A DNA stretch of 64,000 bases from Paenibacillus taichungensis (GCF_013359905.1 NZ_JABMCC010000121.1:992001-1056000), one strand, 5' to 3'. Shown: positions 51,150 to 59,948, numbered from the stretch's first letter. The notes: generated by a model not told the origin, from the letters alone. Numbers and translations are program-made.

Positions 51150-53051
51150 ATGATTTCGGAACTACAATTTTTTATGCGAAAACTGCATCGTGTAACGGGC
51201 CCAGTGTTGTATTGGAACCTGCTGGGTATGATCTGCATCAGTCTGATGGAAGGAATCGGCATATATATGCTTGTTCCGATGTTAAGTCTTATTGGTATTT
51301 TTGAAATGGGCTCAACAGGTCTGCACTTACCCTGGATTTCAGAATTTTTAAATCGTTTTCCGGAAAATGGCCGGCTGCTGCTGGTATTGTTGACCTTTGT
51401 CCTCATTGTCTCTGGACAGGCGTGGCTACAACGTCTTCAGACGATTCGCAACACTCGAATTCAGCAGCAATTTGTTCGAACGCTGCGCATGGAAACCTAT
51501 CGTGCCATCATTATGGCGCAGTGGTCTTTTTTTCTCCAAAAACGAAAATCCGATTTTAATCATATATTAACGACCGAACTCGCCCGTGTCAGTCAGGGAA
51601 CGAATATTATGCTGCAAATGGCGGCTTCCTTGATCTTCACCGGCATTCAAATCGGCCTGGCATTCTGGTTGTCTGCCAAATTAACCTCCCTTGTCCTGGT
51701 CTGCGGATTGGTATTGTTTATTGTCTTAAGAAAATTCGTGAAACGGGCAAAACAGATCGGGGATCAAACATCGGAATATTCCCAGAGCTATTATAACGGT
51801 ATTACAGAGCACTTTAACGGTATCAAGGATATTAAGAGCAATATGCTCGAAAAATCACATATTAGCTGGTTTGAACGTATGTGTGGGCGAATTGAACGTA
51901 ACGTGATTCAGTTCAGCCAGTTGAACAGCGGCACACAATTGATTCATCGAATATCCGCAGCTGTCATTATTGCTGCTTTTATCTATTTATCCCTGCATGT
52001 GCTCGCTGTCCCTCCGGCAAGTTTGTTGCTCATCATTCTGATCTTTTCACGGTTGTGGCCACGTTTCACGTCCATTCAATCTAATCTGGAGTATATGAGT
52101 TCGATGCTGCCCGCGTTTCAGATTGTGAGAGAGTTACAGACAGAAACCGAGAAAAGTCGTGAGATTAGCGAAAAAACGGGTAATGCTGGTGAACAATATG
52201 ATGAGGAGTTAACGGTTCCCGGTCCACGTTCCGTTAGAATGAAGGCCCAGGTCAAGCCGAATGAGCAGGAAGATGACGCTGTGCGTATTATTGAACCCTT
52301 GGTACTTCAGGAATCCATCGAGTGTCAGCATGTGAATTATCGCTACGAAGGCAGTGATACCTACTCGTTACTCGAAGCGAATGCATCCATCCCTGCGAAA
52401 GGCATGACGGCCATTGTAGGCAAGTCGGGAGCCGGGAAGAGCACGATGATTGATCTGATTATGGGACTCATACGTCCGGAGAGTGGTCAGATTTTGGTGG
52501 ATGGGGTGCCGTTAACCGAGAATCGATTGTTAGCCTGGAGAAGTTCAATCGGATATGTCTCTCAGGACCCTTTTCTGTTTCATACAAGTATTCGTGAAAA
52601 TTTGCGTTTGGTTGATCCAAATGCCAGTGAGGAACAGATGTGGCATGCATTACAGTTTTCTTCGTCTGCAGCGTTTGTCCGCAAACTTCCACAAGGACTG
52701 GATACCATTATCGGTGATCGGGGCATCCGCCTGTCTGGTGGTGAACGTCAGCGTTTGGTGCTTGCCCGCGCCATGCTTCGGAACCCTTCTGTATTGGTAT
52801 TGGATGAGGCGACAAGTGCGCTGGATAGTGAGAACGAACAGCATATTCATGAGGCTCTTGAACGCCTGAAAGGGCATGTTACCGTAATTGTTATCGCACA
52901 CCGACTATCCACTATTCGAACAGCGGATCGAGTGATTGTATTGGATGAGGGTCGGGTTATCCAACAAGGGGGTTATCAGCAATTGTCTACTGATCCGGTG
53001 GGCACGTTCAGCAAACTGTTGAATATGCAGGCAGGTGTCGTGGGGCAATAA
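51150..53051 (+). CDS. ABC exporter of the lasso peptide (D protein)
   Basis: The 633-residue half-transporter has six N-terminal membrane helices (residues about 15-320) and a C-terminal ATPase with Walker A GKSGAGKST, signature LSGGERQRLVLARAM, Walker B VLVLDEATSALD and H-loop IAHRLS. There is no N-terminal C39 peptidase domain. The membrane and ATPase parts are joined by an unusually long acidic linker (residues about 325-385), which I note as odd. It exports the mature lasso peptide and gives the producer immunity, as in microcin J25 and paeninodin clusters. Last gene of the operon. Confidence 0.93.
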   Translation: MISELQFFMRKLHRVTGPVLYWNLLGMICISLMEGIGIYMLVPMLSLIGIFEMGSTGLHLPWISEFLNRFPENGRLLLVLLTFVLIVSGQAWLQRLQTIRNTRIQQQFVRTLRMETYRAIIMAQWSFFLQKRKSDFNHILTTELARVSQGTNIMLQMAASLIFTGIQIGLAFWLSAKLTSLVLVCGLVLFIVLRKFVKRAKQIGDQTSEYSQSYYNGITEHFNGIKDIKSNMLEKSHISWFERMCGRIERNVIQFSQLNSGTQLIHRISAAVIIAAFIYLSLHVLAVPPASLLLIILIFSRLWPRFTSIQSNLEYMSSMLPAFQIVRELQTETEKSREISEKTGNAGEQYDEELTVPGPRSVRMKAQVKPNEQEDDAVRIIEPLVLQESIECQHVNYRYEGSDTYSLLEANASIPAKGMTAIVGKSGAGKSTMIDLIMGLIRPESGQILVDGVPLTENRLLAWRSSIGYVSQDPFLFHTSIRENLRLVDPNASEEQMWHALQFSSSAAFVRKLPQGLDTIIGDRGIRLSGGERQRLVLARAMLRNPSVLVLDEATSALDSENEQHIHEALERLKGHVTVIVIAHRLSTIRTADRVIVLDEGRVIQQGGYQQLSTDPVGTFSKLLNMQAGVVGQ

Positions 53052-53082
53052 TTCTCTCTGTAAATCTGGAAATGAACAAAGC

Positions 53083-53113
53083 AAAAAGGCGCGCCATTAA
53101 AGGCAGCGCCTTT
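53083..53113. terminator. Bidirectional terminator between lasso operon and cysC
   Basis: AAAGGCGC (53085-53092) pairs with GCGCCTTT (53106-53113). Reading the minus strand, the stem is followed by a run of five T, so it suits cysC best and the lasso operon less well. Confidence 0.7.
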
Positions 53114-53160
53114 GAAGCATGTGTAGTAGGAAAGTAATTCAATCTGATCGCCATTTGCAG

Positions 53161-53799
53161 TTAGTGAACGATGGCATTGCTAACAGGTTGCGGCAGCTGA
53201 AAAGCACCAACACGTTCCAGATGCTGCACAATTTCATGCACGGCCTCTTCGATGGACAGCTCTTCGGTATCAATAATCAGTGTAGGATCTTCTGGAATAT
53301 CGTAAGGGGCAGAAATGCCTGTGAAATGTGGAATAACACCGCTGCGTGCCTTTTTGTAAAGTCCCTTCGGATCACGGCGTTCGCATTCTTCGATCGAACA
53401 ACGAACATAAATTTCAATGAAATCATCAGCTTCAAAGAGCTGTTTAACCATATTCCGGTCTTGTGCATCTGGCGAGATAAAGGCGGAAAGAACAATTAAC
53501 CCGGCATCTACCATCAGCTTGGATACTTCACCAATCCGTCGCAGATTTTCTTGCCGATCCTCGGCCGTGAACCCAAGATCCCGATTCAGTCCATGACGTA
53601 CGTTATCCCCATCAAGTACGTAACAATGAACCCCTTTTTCATACAGGTACTGCTCCAGGGCAAATGCAAGCGAGGATTTTCCTGCACCGGATAGGCCGGT
53701 GAACCATAAGGCTCGACTGCGATGACCGTTATGTTTTTCCCTGTCCTGCCTGTTTAAGCTGGATTGCTGCCAGGTGATGTTACGCTCTTCCTTTGACAT
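53161..53799 (-). CDS. cysC: Adenylyl-sulfate (APS) kinase
   Basis: The 212-residue enzyme phosphorylates APS to PAPS, the sulfate donor of sulfotransferases and a step of sulfate assimilation. It shows the P-loop GLSGAGKSS at 35-43, DGDNVRHGLNRDLGF, the FISPD segment with Ser109, and KARSGVIPHFTGISAPYD. No ATP sulfurylase or PAPS reductase gene is next to it. Its position at the end of the lasso operon, which begins with a sulfotransferase, suggests that it supplies PAPS to the pathway. That link is an inference from neighbourhood, since the gene is on the opposite strand. Confidence 0.95.
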   Translation of the reverse strand: MSKEERNITWQQSSLNRQDREKHNGHRSRALWFTGLSGAGKSSLAFALEQYLYEKGVHCYVLDGDNVRHGLNRDLGFTAEDRQENLRRIGEVSKLMVDAGLIVLSAFISPDAQDRNMVKQLFEADDFIEIYVRCSIEECERRDPKGLYKKARSGVIPHFTGISAPYDIPEDPTLIIDTEELSIEEAVHEIVQHLERVGAFQLPQPVSNAIVH

Positions 53800-53947
53800 G
53801 GGTATCCGCCTCTTCCTACTTATGATATGTATAATATTTTAACATATTTACAAGATTATAGCACCTTCTGAATTTGGCGGAATTTAGCGTGAATCAACAA
53901 CAATTCGGGTATAGATGTAGTACATACATAGCAGGAGGAAGACCAAG

Positions 53948-54346
53948 ATGAACAATAACATACACAACATACAGGTATATTTTCAGTGCGCGGATTGTGA
54001 TCAGGATATTCGGGCAATCTTTGCTCAAGAGCAGGTCAGTGCGGTTCGCTGTTCAGAGTGTGGTAGAGCATATACATTGATGAAGCCTACCATTGGTGAC
54101 GAGATTTTACTTGATTGGGAGCAGGAGGCTCTGTATCATAAATTGCGCGCAGATCGCTCTGAGCATGATAATCATAATATGTCTGCCCTGATTATTAAAG
54201 TCATTGAGCTGCTCACCTGGCGGGATAGTGGTGATGGTCAGACACGTGCAATAGAGATGGTTAGAGAATGGTTGGCTTCCAGTGGAAAACCTCAGACCTT
54301 ACTTGAATTGTTTCATCATCCCGAGCGAGACAATAAACGGTTTTGA
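53948..54346 (+). CDS. Small zinc-ribbon protein of unknown function
   Basis: The 132-residue protein does not match a family I know. The N-terminal 50 residues are a zinc-ribbon-like module (YFQCADCDQDI and VRCSECGRAYTLM, two CxxC pairs 17 residues apart). The remainder is helical and acidic, with IIKVIELLTWRDSGDGQTRA and LLELFHHPERDNKRF. The ribosome site AGGAGGAAG is strong. It stands alone. Confidence 0.78.
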   Translation: MNNNIHNIQVYFQCADCDQDIRAIFAQEQVSAVRCSECGRAYTLMKPTIGDEILLDWEQEALYHKLRADRSEHDNHNMSALIIKVIELLTWRDSGDGQTRAIEMVREWLASSGKPQTLLELFHHPERDNKRF

Positions 54347-54502
54347 ACGGAGAAATGAGAACTGGGCTCCATGATGTATAAGTATGTGAAGCGATCTGTA
54401 ATCGAAATTTACATACATTAGCTGTTCCTGTGGCATATTACCTGAAGGTGTTCGTGATAGGAAACGACAAACCGAATTTTTCAGGAACAGGAGCGGATAG
54501 CA

Positions 54503-55282
54503 ATGAAGCGAATGGTTCTTTACATGCTGCTGGCTGTATTGACGTTCGGTATATTACCGGCACATACTGAAGCATCGCCAATAAATGGAGCTTATCATTT
54601 TGGCTTCAAAAAGAGCCAAAACGGCCAGTTGCCTTCCATTGATCAGGAAGGATTTAAGGAGATATTGCAGCATAACGATGCCATTTTCCTGGGGGATACA
54701 AAACAGAAAGAGCTGTATCTTACGTTTGATAACGGTTATGAAAATGGGTTTACGCCAGCTATATTGGATGTTCTGCGCGACAAAAAAGTGCCAGCTGCTT
54801 TTTTTGTCACCGGACATTATTTGAAAGACCAGCCTGAATTGGTGAAGCGAATGTCAGCAGAAGGCCATATAGTGGGTAACCACTCCTGGAGCCATCCCGA
54901 TATGACCCGAGTTTCCAATGAAAAAATAAGAACAGAGCTTGATCAGGTACGATCTGAGGTCAATCGGTTGACTGGACAGCAAGCGACCTTCTTGCGGCCA
55001 CCACGTGGCATTTTTAACAACCGGACGCTTGCAGAGAGCCACGCCCAAGGTTACGTTAATGTGTTTTGGTCTGTTGCTTATAAAGATTGGGATACCAAAG
55101 TGCAGCGTGGGACAGAGTATGCACGTCAGCAAGTCCTGAAACAGCTTCATCCAGGAGCAGTCATTCTGCTTCACTCTGTGTCGAAGGATAACACAGAGGC
55201 GCTTGCTTCCATCATTGATGAGGCACGTAAGCAAGGATATGCGTTCAAAAGTTTGAATGACCTGAAAACAAAAAGTTATTAA
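54503..55282 (+). CDS. pdaA: PdaA-type muramic delta-lactam polysaccharide deacetylase
   Basis: This 259-residue secreted enzyme has a signal peptide at 1-24 (ending HTEA). The NodB domain carries TFDNGYENG (D76), NHSWSHPD (H127, H131) and RPPRG. The form TFDNGYENG is the PdaA hallmark. In B. subtilis PdaA deacetylates MurNAc during spore cortex formation, the step before delta-lactam closure. The ribosome site is AGGAGCG-like. A strong hairpin follows. Confidence 0.93.
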   Translation: MKRMVLYMLLAVLTFGILPAHTEASPINGAYHFGFKKSQNGQLPSIDQEGFKEILQHNDAIFLGDTKQKELYLTFDNGYENGFTPAILDVLRDKKVPAAFFVTGHYLKDQPELVKRMSAEGHIVGNHSWSHPDMTRVSNEKIRTELDQVRSEVNRLTGQQATFLRPPRGIFNNRTLAESHAQGYVNVFWSVAYKDWDTKVQRGTEYARQQVLKQLHPGAVILLHSVSKDNTEALASIIDEARKQGYAFKSLNDLKTKSY

Positions 55283-55303
55283 CTTTACATGTTTACAATA
55301 GAA

Positions 55304-55342
55304 AAAGGGCATCCTGAGCTACGGTAGCTTGGGATGCCCTTT
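55304..55342. terminator. Bidirectional terminator
   Basis: AAAGGGCATCC pairs with GGATGCCCTTT, extended by AGCTAC/GTAGCT in the loop. It ends pdaA and the convergent DegV gene. Confidence 0.92.
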
Positions 55343-55363
55343 CTGGCTTGTCTTTGAGCCCTT

Positions 55364-56212
55364 TTATAGAACTGTGTTATAAATGATACCGATCGTTTTG
55401 GGACCACAATGACTACATATAACGCAACCAGCTGTAGTTAATTCCACTCGTGCTCCAGTCTGCTCCTGCAGAGACTTTTGCAAATCAAGCGCGTCTTCTT
55501 CGGCCATGGTATGCACGACGATAACGAGATCACGATCGATCTGTTCCTTATGGTTCAGTGTGTTTTGCAGCATTTGTTCCAGCGCCTTTTCCCGTTTGCC
55601 ACGGACTTTGTAGGCAGGAGACATCTTGCCATCGGCTACTCGAATGACGGGGCGAATTTTTAGCAGACTGCCAATCAGGTTTTGCATGCCAGAGCAGCGT
55701 CCACCTTTATAGAGATACTCCAACGTATCGATGACAAACTCCGTTCGCACATTTGGCTTGATGGCTTCAACGAGATGTGTAATTTCCATCAGGCTTTGCC
55801 CTTTTTCTGCTGCATGAACTGCCTTCATGACCATCAGGCCAATCCCGGAAGAAAGATTCAGAGAATCCACGACAGAGATGCGACCTTCTGGAAATTCGGA
55901 ACTGGCCAATCTTGCATTTTGGTAAGTTGATGAAAGTTCAGAGGACAAGCTGATATATAAGATATCATACCCTTGTTCTATGTAAGGTTGAAATGCCGTC
56001 ATGAAATCAGCAGGTGAAGGTGCTGCTGTTTTGGGCAGACGCCCATCCCTGCTTACACGTTCATAGAGCTGCTCCGGCTTAATTTCAGCACCGTCCTTCA
56101 GTGATTCCTCACCGAACACGACATATAAAGGGATGATACCGATATCGTGCTGCTGGATCCATGCTGGGGCCAGATCACTTGTGCTGTCCGTGAAAATTTT
56201 GATTCGTGACAT
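55364..56212 (-). CDS. DegV family fatty-acid-binding protein
   Basis: The 282-residue DegV protein starts SRIKIFTDSTSDLAP. It contains LPKTAAPSPADFMTAF and YISLSSELSSTYQNAR, residues that contact the fatty acid carboxylate, and KGGRCSGMQNLIGSLL. In Firmicutes, FakB (DegV) proteins bind fatty acids for phosphorylation by FakA. ATG 56212 follows AAAGGAGATTGAC; upstream in-frame codons are not supported. The last residues include two cysteines (CVICSHCG) common in the family. Confidence 0.92.
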   Translation of the reverse strand: MSRIKIFTDSTSDLAPAWIQQHDIGIIPLYVVFGEESLKDGAEIKPEQLYERVSRDGRLPKTAAPSPADFMTAFQPYIEQGYDILYISLSSELSSTYQNARLASSEFPEGRISVVDSLNLSSGIGLMVMKAVHAAEKGQSLMEITHLVEAIKPNVRTEFVIDTLEYLYKGGRCSGMQNLIGSLLKIRPVIRVADGKMSPAYKVRGKREKALEQMLQNTLNHKEQIDRDLVIVVHTMAEEDALDLQKSLQEQTGARVELTTAGCVICSHCGPKTIGIIYNTVL

Positions 56213-56324
56213 GTCAATCTCCTTTGGATACGAAAATTTGGCAATAGAATAGATCATATGGATCAAGATAAGATGGATCAGTGTTAACATTTTTGAAGAA
56301 TGAGAATGAAGCGGAGTTACGCTT

Positions 56325-56801
56325 TTACATCATATAGATCCCTGCAATTATAAGCCCTGCAAACGCCAGGATCATGACTCCACTGAGAATGGTTCCGATG
56401 ATAGCAAAGACTTTTTTGCGATTTTTGAGAATGAGCCCGATCACACCGAGAATGAGTCCAGCCAGATTAAGAATCAGACAAACCAGAACAGCCAGAGAAG
56501 CCAGAACAACTGCTGGATGTAATGCGATCTCTTCCACTTGGATCGGTGTAGTTACGACGCCAATTGTACTGTTGATAGCCATTGTGGCAATACCTAAAGT
56601 CAGCATGTAACCAATGATAGAGACCAATCCAATCACAAAACTTGCAATACCAGGCCCGGAATGTTTCAATCGACCCATGGATGGATCTTCAAGGTCGGAG
56701 GGGTAAGGTGTAAACAGATTATCATGATTGGGATCTGAATAATCCGCAGCGGAACTGGATTGGTAAGGATGATGGTTAGTCTTGTTATTTTGATTATCCA
56801 T
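56325..56801 (-). CDS. DUF4190-like membrane protein
   Basis: The 158-residue protein has a hydrophilic N-terminus of about 50 residues rich in Asn, Ser and Pro, then three membrane segments (GIASFVIGLVSIIGYMLTLG; VVLASLAVLVCLILNLAGLI; GTILSGVMILAFAGLIIAG). The Gly-Ile-Ala-Ser-Phe-Val-Ile-Gly start of the membrane part fits DUF4190-like small membrane proteins. Function is unknown. Confidence 0.82.
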   Translation of the reverse strand: MDNQNNKTNHHPYQSSSAADYSDPNHDNLFTPYPSDLEDPSMGRLKHSGPGIASFVIGLVSIIGYMLTLGIATMAINSTIGVVTTPIQVEEIALHPAVVLASLAVLVCLILNLAGLILGVIGLILKNRKKVFAIIGTILSGVMILAFAGLIIAGIYMM

Positions 56802-57079
56802 AAATGGGTTATCCCTCCCTTAATCGTGGTCATGAGTGTAATTAACCTAATCCGGGTATTATGATTCTCATCAAGAGGATGAAGGCATTCCTTTTTACTT
56901 TTCCATAAAAATCGATAAAAATCAAGGTTTAACGCCAGTTTTCGTCGATTTGGAGGCAAAAGCGAAGTAAAGTATATATAACCAGACATATAAATGCCTT
57001 CGCATCGTAGCTGGCTGGTAAACACTGCAAGGATTCGCTAAAATAATAGTTGAGAGATGAATTAAGGGAGAGAAGTTAA

Positions 57080-57466
57080 ATGCAACGGAAATGGATGATG
57101 CTTGGTGCTGTAATGACAATGCTTTCGGTAGCTATTGGTGCGTTTGGTGCACATATGCTAAAGGAAAAAATTGGTGCAGACGCCATAGCCGTGTATGAAA
57201 CCGGAGTGCAGTACCACATGATACATGCAATCGCACTGCTGATTATTGGTCTTACAGCGGGTCAGCTTGGTCCGTCCACCAAGCTCAAGTGGGCAGCACG
57301 CCTGCTGTTTATTGGAATTATCATATTCTCGGGCAGTCTGTATGTACTGAGTATTTCGGGTATTAAAATATTGGGAGCCATCACGCCAATCGGCGGGGTA
57401 GCCTTTATTGTCGGATGGTTGTTATTAGCAATAGACGTATGGCAGCGGGGAAAAGATCGCTCATGA
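57080..57466 (+). CDS. DUF423 family membrane protein
   Basis: The 128-residue protein has four membrane helices and the DUF423 (YwdK/YgdD) pattern: GAFGAHMLKE near residue 20, YHMIHAIALLIIG, and ISGIKILGAITPIGGVAFI. The N-terminus MQRKWMMLGAVMTMLSVAIG is the first helix. Function is unknown in the family. The ribosome site is AGGGAGAG. Confidence 0.9.
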   Translation: MQRKWMMLGAVMTMLSVAIGAFGAHMLKEKIGADAIAVYETGVQYHMIHAIALLIIGLTAGQLGPSTKLKWAARLLFIGIIIFSGSLYVLSISGIKILGAITPIGGVAFIVGWLLLAIDVWQRGKDRS

Positions 57467-57547
57467 TGACGGATTTACAATAGCTGGGCGTAGTTATGGA
57501 GAACTTATGATGTAGCAGTTCATTGTTACATGAATGATTACCTAAAA

Positions 57548-57597
57548 AAGCAACTTGCCTGGGAAATGTTGTGGAATTCCCCTGTAAGTTGCTTTTT
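57548..57597. terminator. Bidirectional terminator
   Basis: AAGCAACTT (57548-57556) pairs with AAGTTGCTT (57586-57594), with A and T runs at the two flanks. It suits both the DUF423 gene and the minus-strand gene. Confidence 0.88.
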
Positions 57598-57615
57598 GTT
57601 TGAATACACATTGAG

Positions 57616-58194
57616 TTAGAGAAACTCATCAATTTCATTGGTTCGGAACGTATACACTTGTTTTTCATCCACATGGTAGACGCTTACAATGCTGGTATCC
57701 CGATCAAAATTCAAGATTCGGCATGGAATGCTCTGATGCCGGCCGTTCTTGTTGTTCACAACGATCCGAGTAAGACGGTTTTCTTTGATAAGGGTATCAA
57801 TCCATACATCGAATGAATTTCCGTTGGTAGTGTTGGATGCTTCGGTTGAAGGAGCTATCTGGGAATCAGGTGTTTCGATTTCACTTGGTGGTTTGACTGG
57901 AACGGTTGAAGCCGTCGCTTGATTTGGTGAAGAGTTCTTCTGTCTTGCATTGGATTGTGATTTTTTTCTTTCTTTATGAAGAAAGGCGAATGAGTCCTTT
58001 TTGGACTGCAGTGTCACTTCAATAATTTTGCCAAGCTCTATACCGGATTGAATCCGGAAGTCCGCAATTTGTTCCTCTTTGTTTATGAACTCCAACAGGG
58101 ACTGCAGTGCCAATGCATTCGAGCGGCTCTTAATAAGAATATCGACATTGAATAAAAAGCCGATTTCTTCTTCGTTGGATAAGGTTTCTTTCAT
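57616..58194 (-). CDS. Uncharacterised protein with small beta-barrel-like C-terminus
   Basis: The 192-residue protein is not recognised. Residues 1-75 look like a helical N-terminal domain (LALQSLLEFINKEEQIADF). Residues 76-125 are a low-complexity, Ser/Thr/Pro-rich linker. The last 65 residues (LTRIVVNNKNGRHQSIPCRI, then LNFDRDTSIVSVYHVDEKQV and YTFRTNEIDEFL) form a strand-rich unit resembling a WYL or Sm/Hfq-like barrel. That likeness is only a pattern impression. Confidence 0.72.
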   Translation of the reverse strand: MKETLSNEEEIGFLFNVDILIKSRSNALALQSLLEFINKEEQIADFRIQSGIELGKIIEVTLQSKKDSFAFLHKERKKSQSNARQKNSSPNQATASTVPVKPPSEIETPDSQIAPSTEASNTTNGNSFDVWIDTLIKENRLTRIVVNNKNGRHQSIPCRILNFDRDTSIVSVYHVDEKQVYTFRTNEIDEFL

Positions 58195-58424
58195 TCATCC
58201 CAGCCCCGTTAAAAGATATGTCAGCAAAAACATGCTTCAATACACTATATCATTAAAAAGGCAATAATCATAGTACTGGAGACATAGAAAATGAGCAACC
58301 ACTTAGGCAAAATCAAGTAAAACCATATGCATTTCCAATCCTTTTCCGCAGGTGTCCACACGGCTATCCAGAATGAGGCATACAATTATCGTGACCTGTG
58401 GAAGAGGAGGTGTATCGGGAAATT

Positions 58425-58727
58425 ATGGTGACGATGGAGCCGATTGTGGTTGGAGAGCACGTCTTGGTCGGGGTAGAGGTTAAGCTGCCCAAAACGACAT
58501 TGTTGACAATTAATACATCCAAAGGATATATCATGTGCGGAGCACTCGATGTGGGATTACTTAATGAGAAGCTTGGGGATCGCAAGATTATTGCAGCTCG
58601 GGCGGTTGGCGTGCGCACATTGGAACAGCTGCTGCATGCACCTATGGAGTCGGTGACCACGGAAGCCGAAGCCATGGGCATTACGGTTGGCATGACGGGT
58701 GTAGAAGCATTGCTCAAGATGATCTAA
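58425..58727 (+). CDS. yunC: DUF1805/YunC family protein
   Basis: The protein has about 100 residues. Its core motif KGYIMCGALDVGLLNEKLGD and RAVGVRTLEQLLHAPMESVT match B. subtilis YunC closely. Structural work has not given it a role that I can recall. ATG 58425 gives the family N-terminus VTMEPIVVGE; GAGGAGGTG lies 15 bases before it, and a GTG at 58398 would put that site inside the gene. A strong hairpin follows. Confidence 0.88.
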   Translation: MVTMEPIVVGEHVLVGVEVKLPKTTLLTINTSKGYIMCGALDVGLLNEKLGDRKIIAARAVGVRTLEQLLHAPMESVTTEAEAMGITVGMTGVEALLKMI

Positions 58728-58747
58728 TCCCTGAATATTAGACGATT

Positions 58748-58777
58748 AAAAAGGCTCCCCTACTGGGGAGCCCTTTC
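58748..58777. terminator. Bidirectional terminator
   Basis: GGCTCCCC, four bases, GGGGAGCC, with AAAAA before and CTTTCTTT after. It ends yunC and the convergent mtnA. Confidence 0.9.
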
Positions 58778-58830
58778 TTTAATTTACATGTACCAATCCT
58801 ATATCAAACAATCAAACTTACTTCTATTAA

Positions 58831-59904
58831 TTAAGCTTCATCCTTGGCGAACAAGGCAGCCAGATTCTCTTTGAAAGGAGCGCGAACGACGCCTTTTTCC
58901 GTAATAATGGCCGTTACATATTCGTTAGGTGTGACATCAAACGCCGGGTTGAATACTTTCACACCTTGTGGTGCCGTACGTTTGCCAAATCCTTCGGTTA
59001 CTTCTTCCGCAGCACGTTCCTCAATCGGAATGAGATCTCCGGATGGCGTAGACAGGTCAATAGTGGACAGTGGGCTGGCAACATAGAAAGGAATGTTGTG
59101 CGCTTTGGCCAGGACCGCTACGCTGTAAGTTCCGATTTTATTAGCTACATCCCCATTGGCAGCGACGCGGTCTGTACCCACGATAACTGCCTGAATCCAG
59201 CCTTTGGACATCACCATGCCAGCCATGTTGTCGCAGATCAGAGTAACGTCAATACCGGCTTGCTGGAGTTCGAAGGCCGTAAGGCGTGCACCCTGAAGGA
59301 CAGGACGCGTTTCGTCTGCGAATACTTTCAGGTTGATGCCACGCTCATGAGCGAGGTACATCGGTGCAGTCGCCGTTCCGTATTTCGCGGTTGCAAGTCC
59401 GCCTGCATTACAGTGTGTGAGCACACCCATACCGTCTGCGAACAAAGGAAGAGCATTTTCACCGATAAGGCGGCACACTTCTTCGTCTTCTTTTTGAATC
59501 AAAAGTGCTTCCGCTTCTAGAGCAGCATTGCTATCTTCGATGCTTGCACCGGATTCAGCGAGGTCACTGGCTTTTTGCATCATACGATCCAATGCCCAGA
59601 ACAGGTTCACAGCCGTTGGACGGGAAGTGGCAAGATGAGCACAGATGGATTTTACATGATCGAGCCAGCCTTGTACGGCAAGTCCGTCATATGCCTTGGC
59701 ACCGAGCACGACACCAAATGCAGCAGCAATCCCGATCGCCGGAGCACCGCGTACTTTCATCGAGTGTATGGATTCCCATACCTCTTCGGGCGTGTACAGT
59801 TTCAGCATCAGAATTGTTTCAGGCAGCAGACGCTGGTCAAGCATTTCAAGCTTGTCCTGTTTCCATATAAGGGAGGACAGAGGCTGATGTTCAGGGGTTG
59901 TCAT
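58831..59904 (-). CDS. mtnA: S-methyl-5-thioribose-1-phosphate isomerase
   Basis: MtnA converts methylthioribose-1-phosphate to methylthioribulose-1-phosphate in the methionine salvage pathway. The 357-residue protein carries MKVRGAPAIGIAAAFG, THCNAGGLATAKYGTA with the catalytic Cys at 165, and IVGTDRVAANGDVANKIGTY with the catalytic Asp at 245. It lies 44 bases after mtnK, in the same operon. The product of MtnK is its substrate. Confidence 0.96.
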   Translation of the reverse strand: MTTPEHQPLSSLIWKQDKLEMLDQRLLPETILMLKLYTPEEVWESIHSMKVRGAPAIGIAAAFGVVLGAKAYDGLAVQGWLDHVKSICAHLATSRPTAVNLFWALDRMMQKASDLAESGASIEDSNAALEAEALLIQKEDEEVCRLIGENALPLFADGMGVLTHCNAGGLATAKYGTATAPMYLAHERGINLKVFADETRPVLQGARLTAFELQQAGIDVTLICDNMAGMVMSKGWIQAVIVGTDRVAANGDVANKIGTYSVAVLAKAHNIPFYVASPLSTIDLSTPSGDLIPIEERAAEEVTEGFGKRTAPQGVKVFNPAFDVTPNEYVTAIITEKGVVRAPFKENLAALFAKDEA

Positions 59905-59948
59905 GGATGTTCCTCCGTTCCTTGAGTTAAGCCGTATCTTTCTTTGAG

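Noticed and set aside
53161..53799. cysC as part of a general sulfate-assimilation operon
   Set aside because: No sat, cysH, cysD/N or sulfate transporter genes lie beside it. The lasso link is therefore favoured but not proven.
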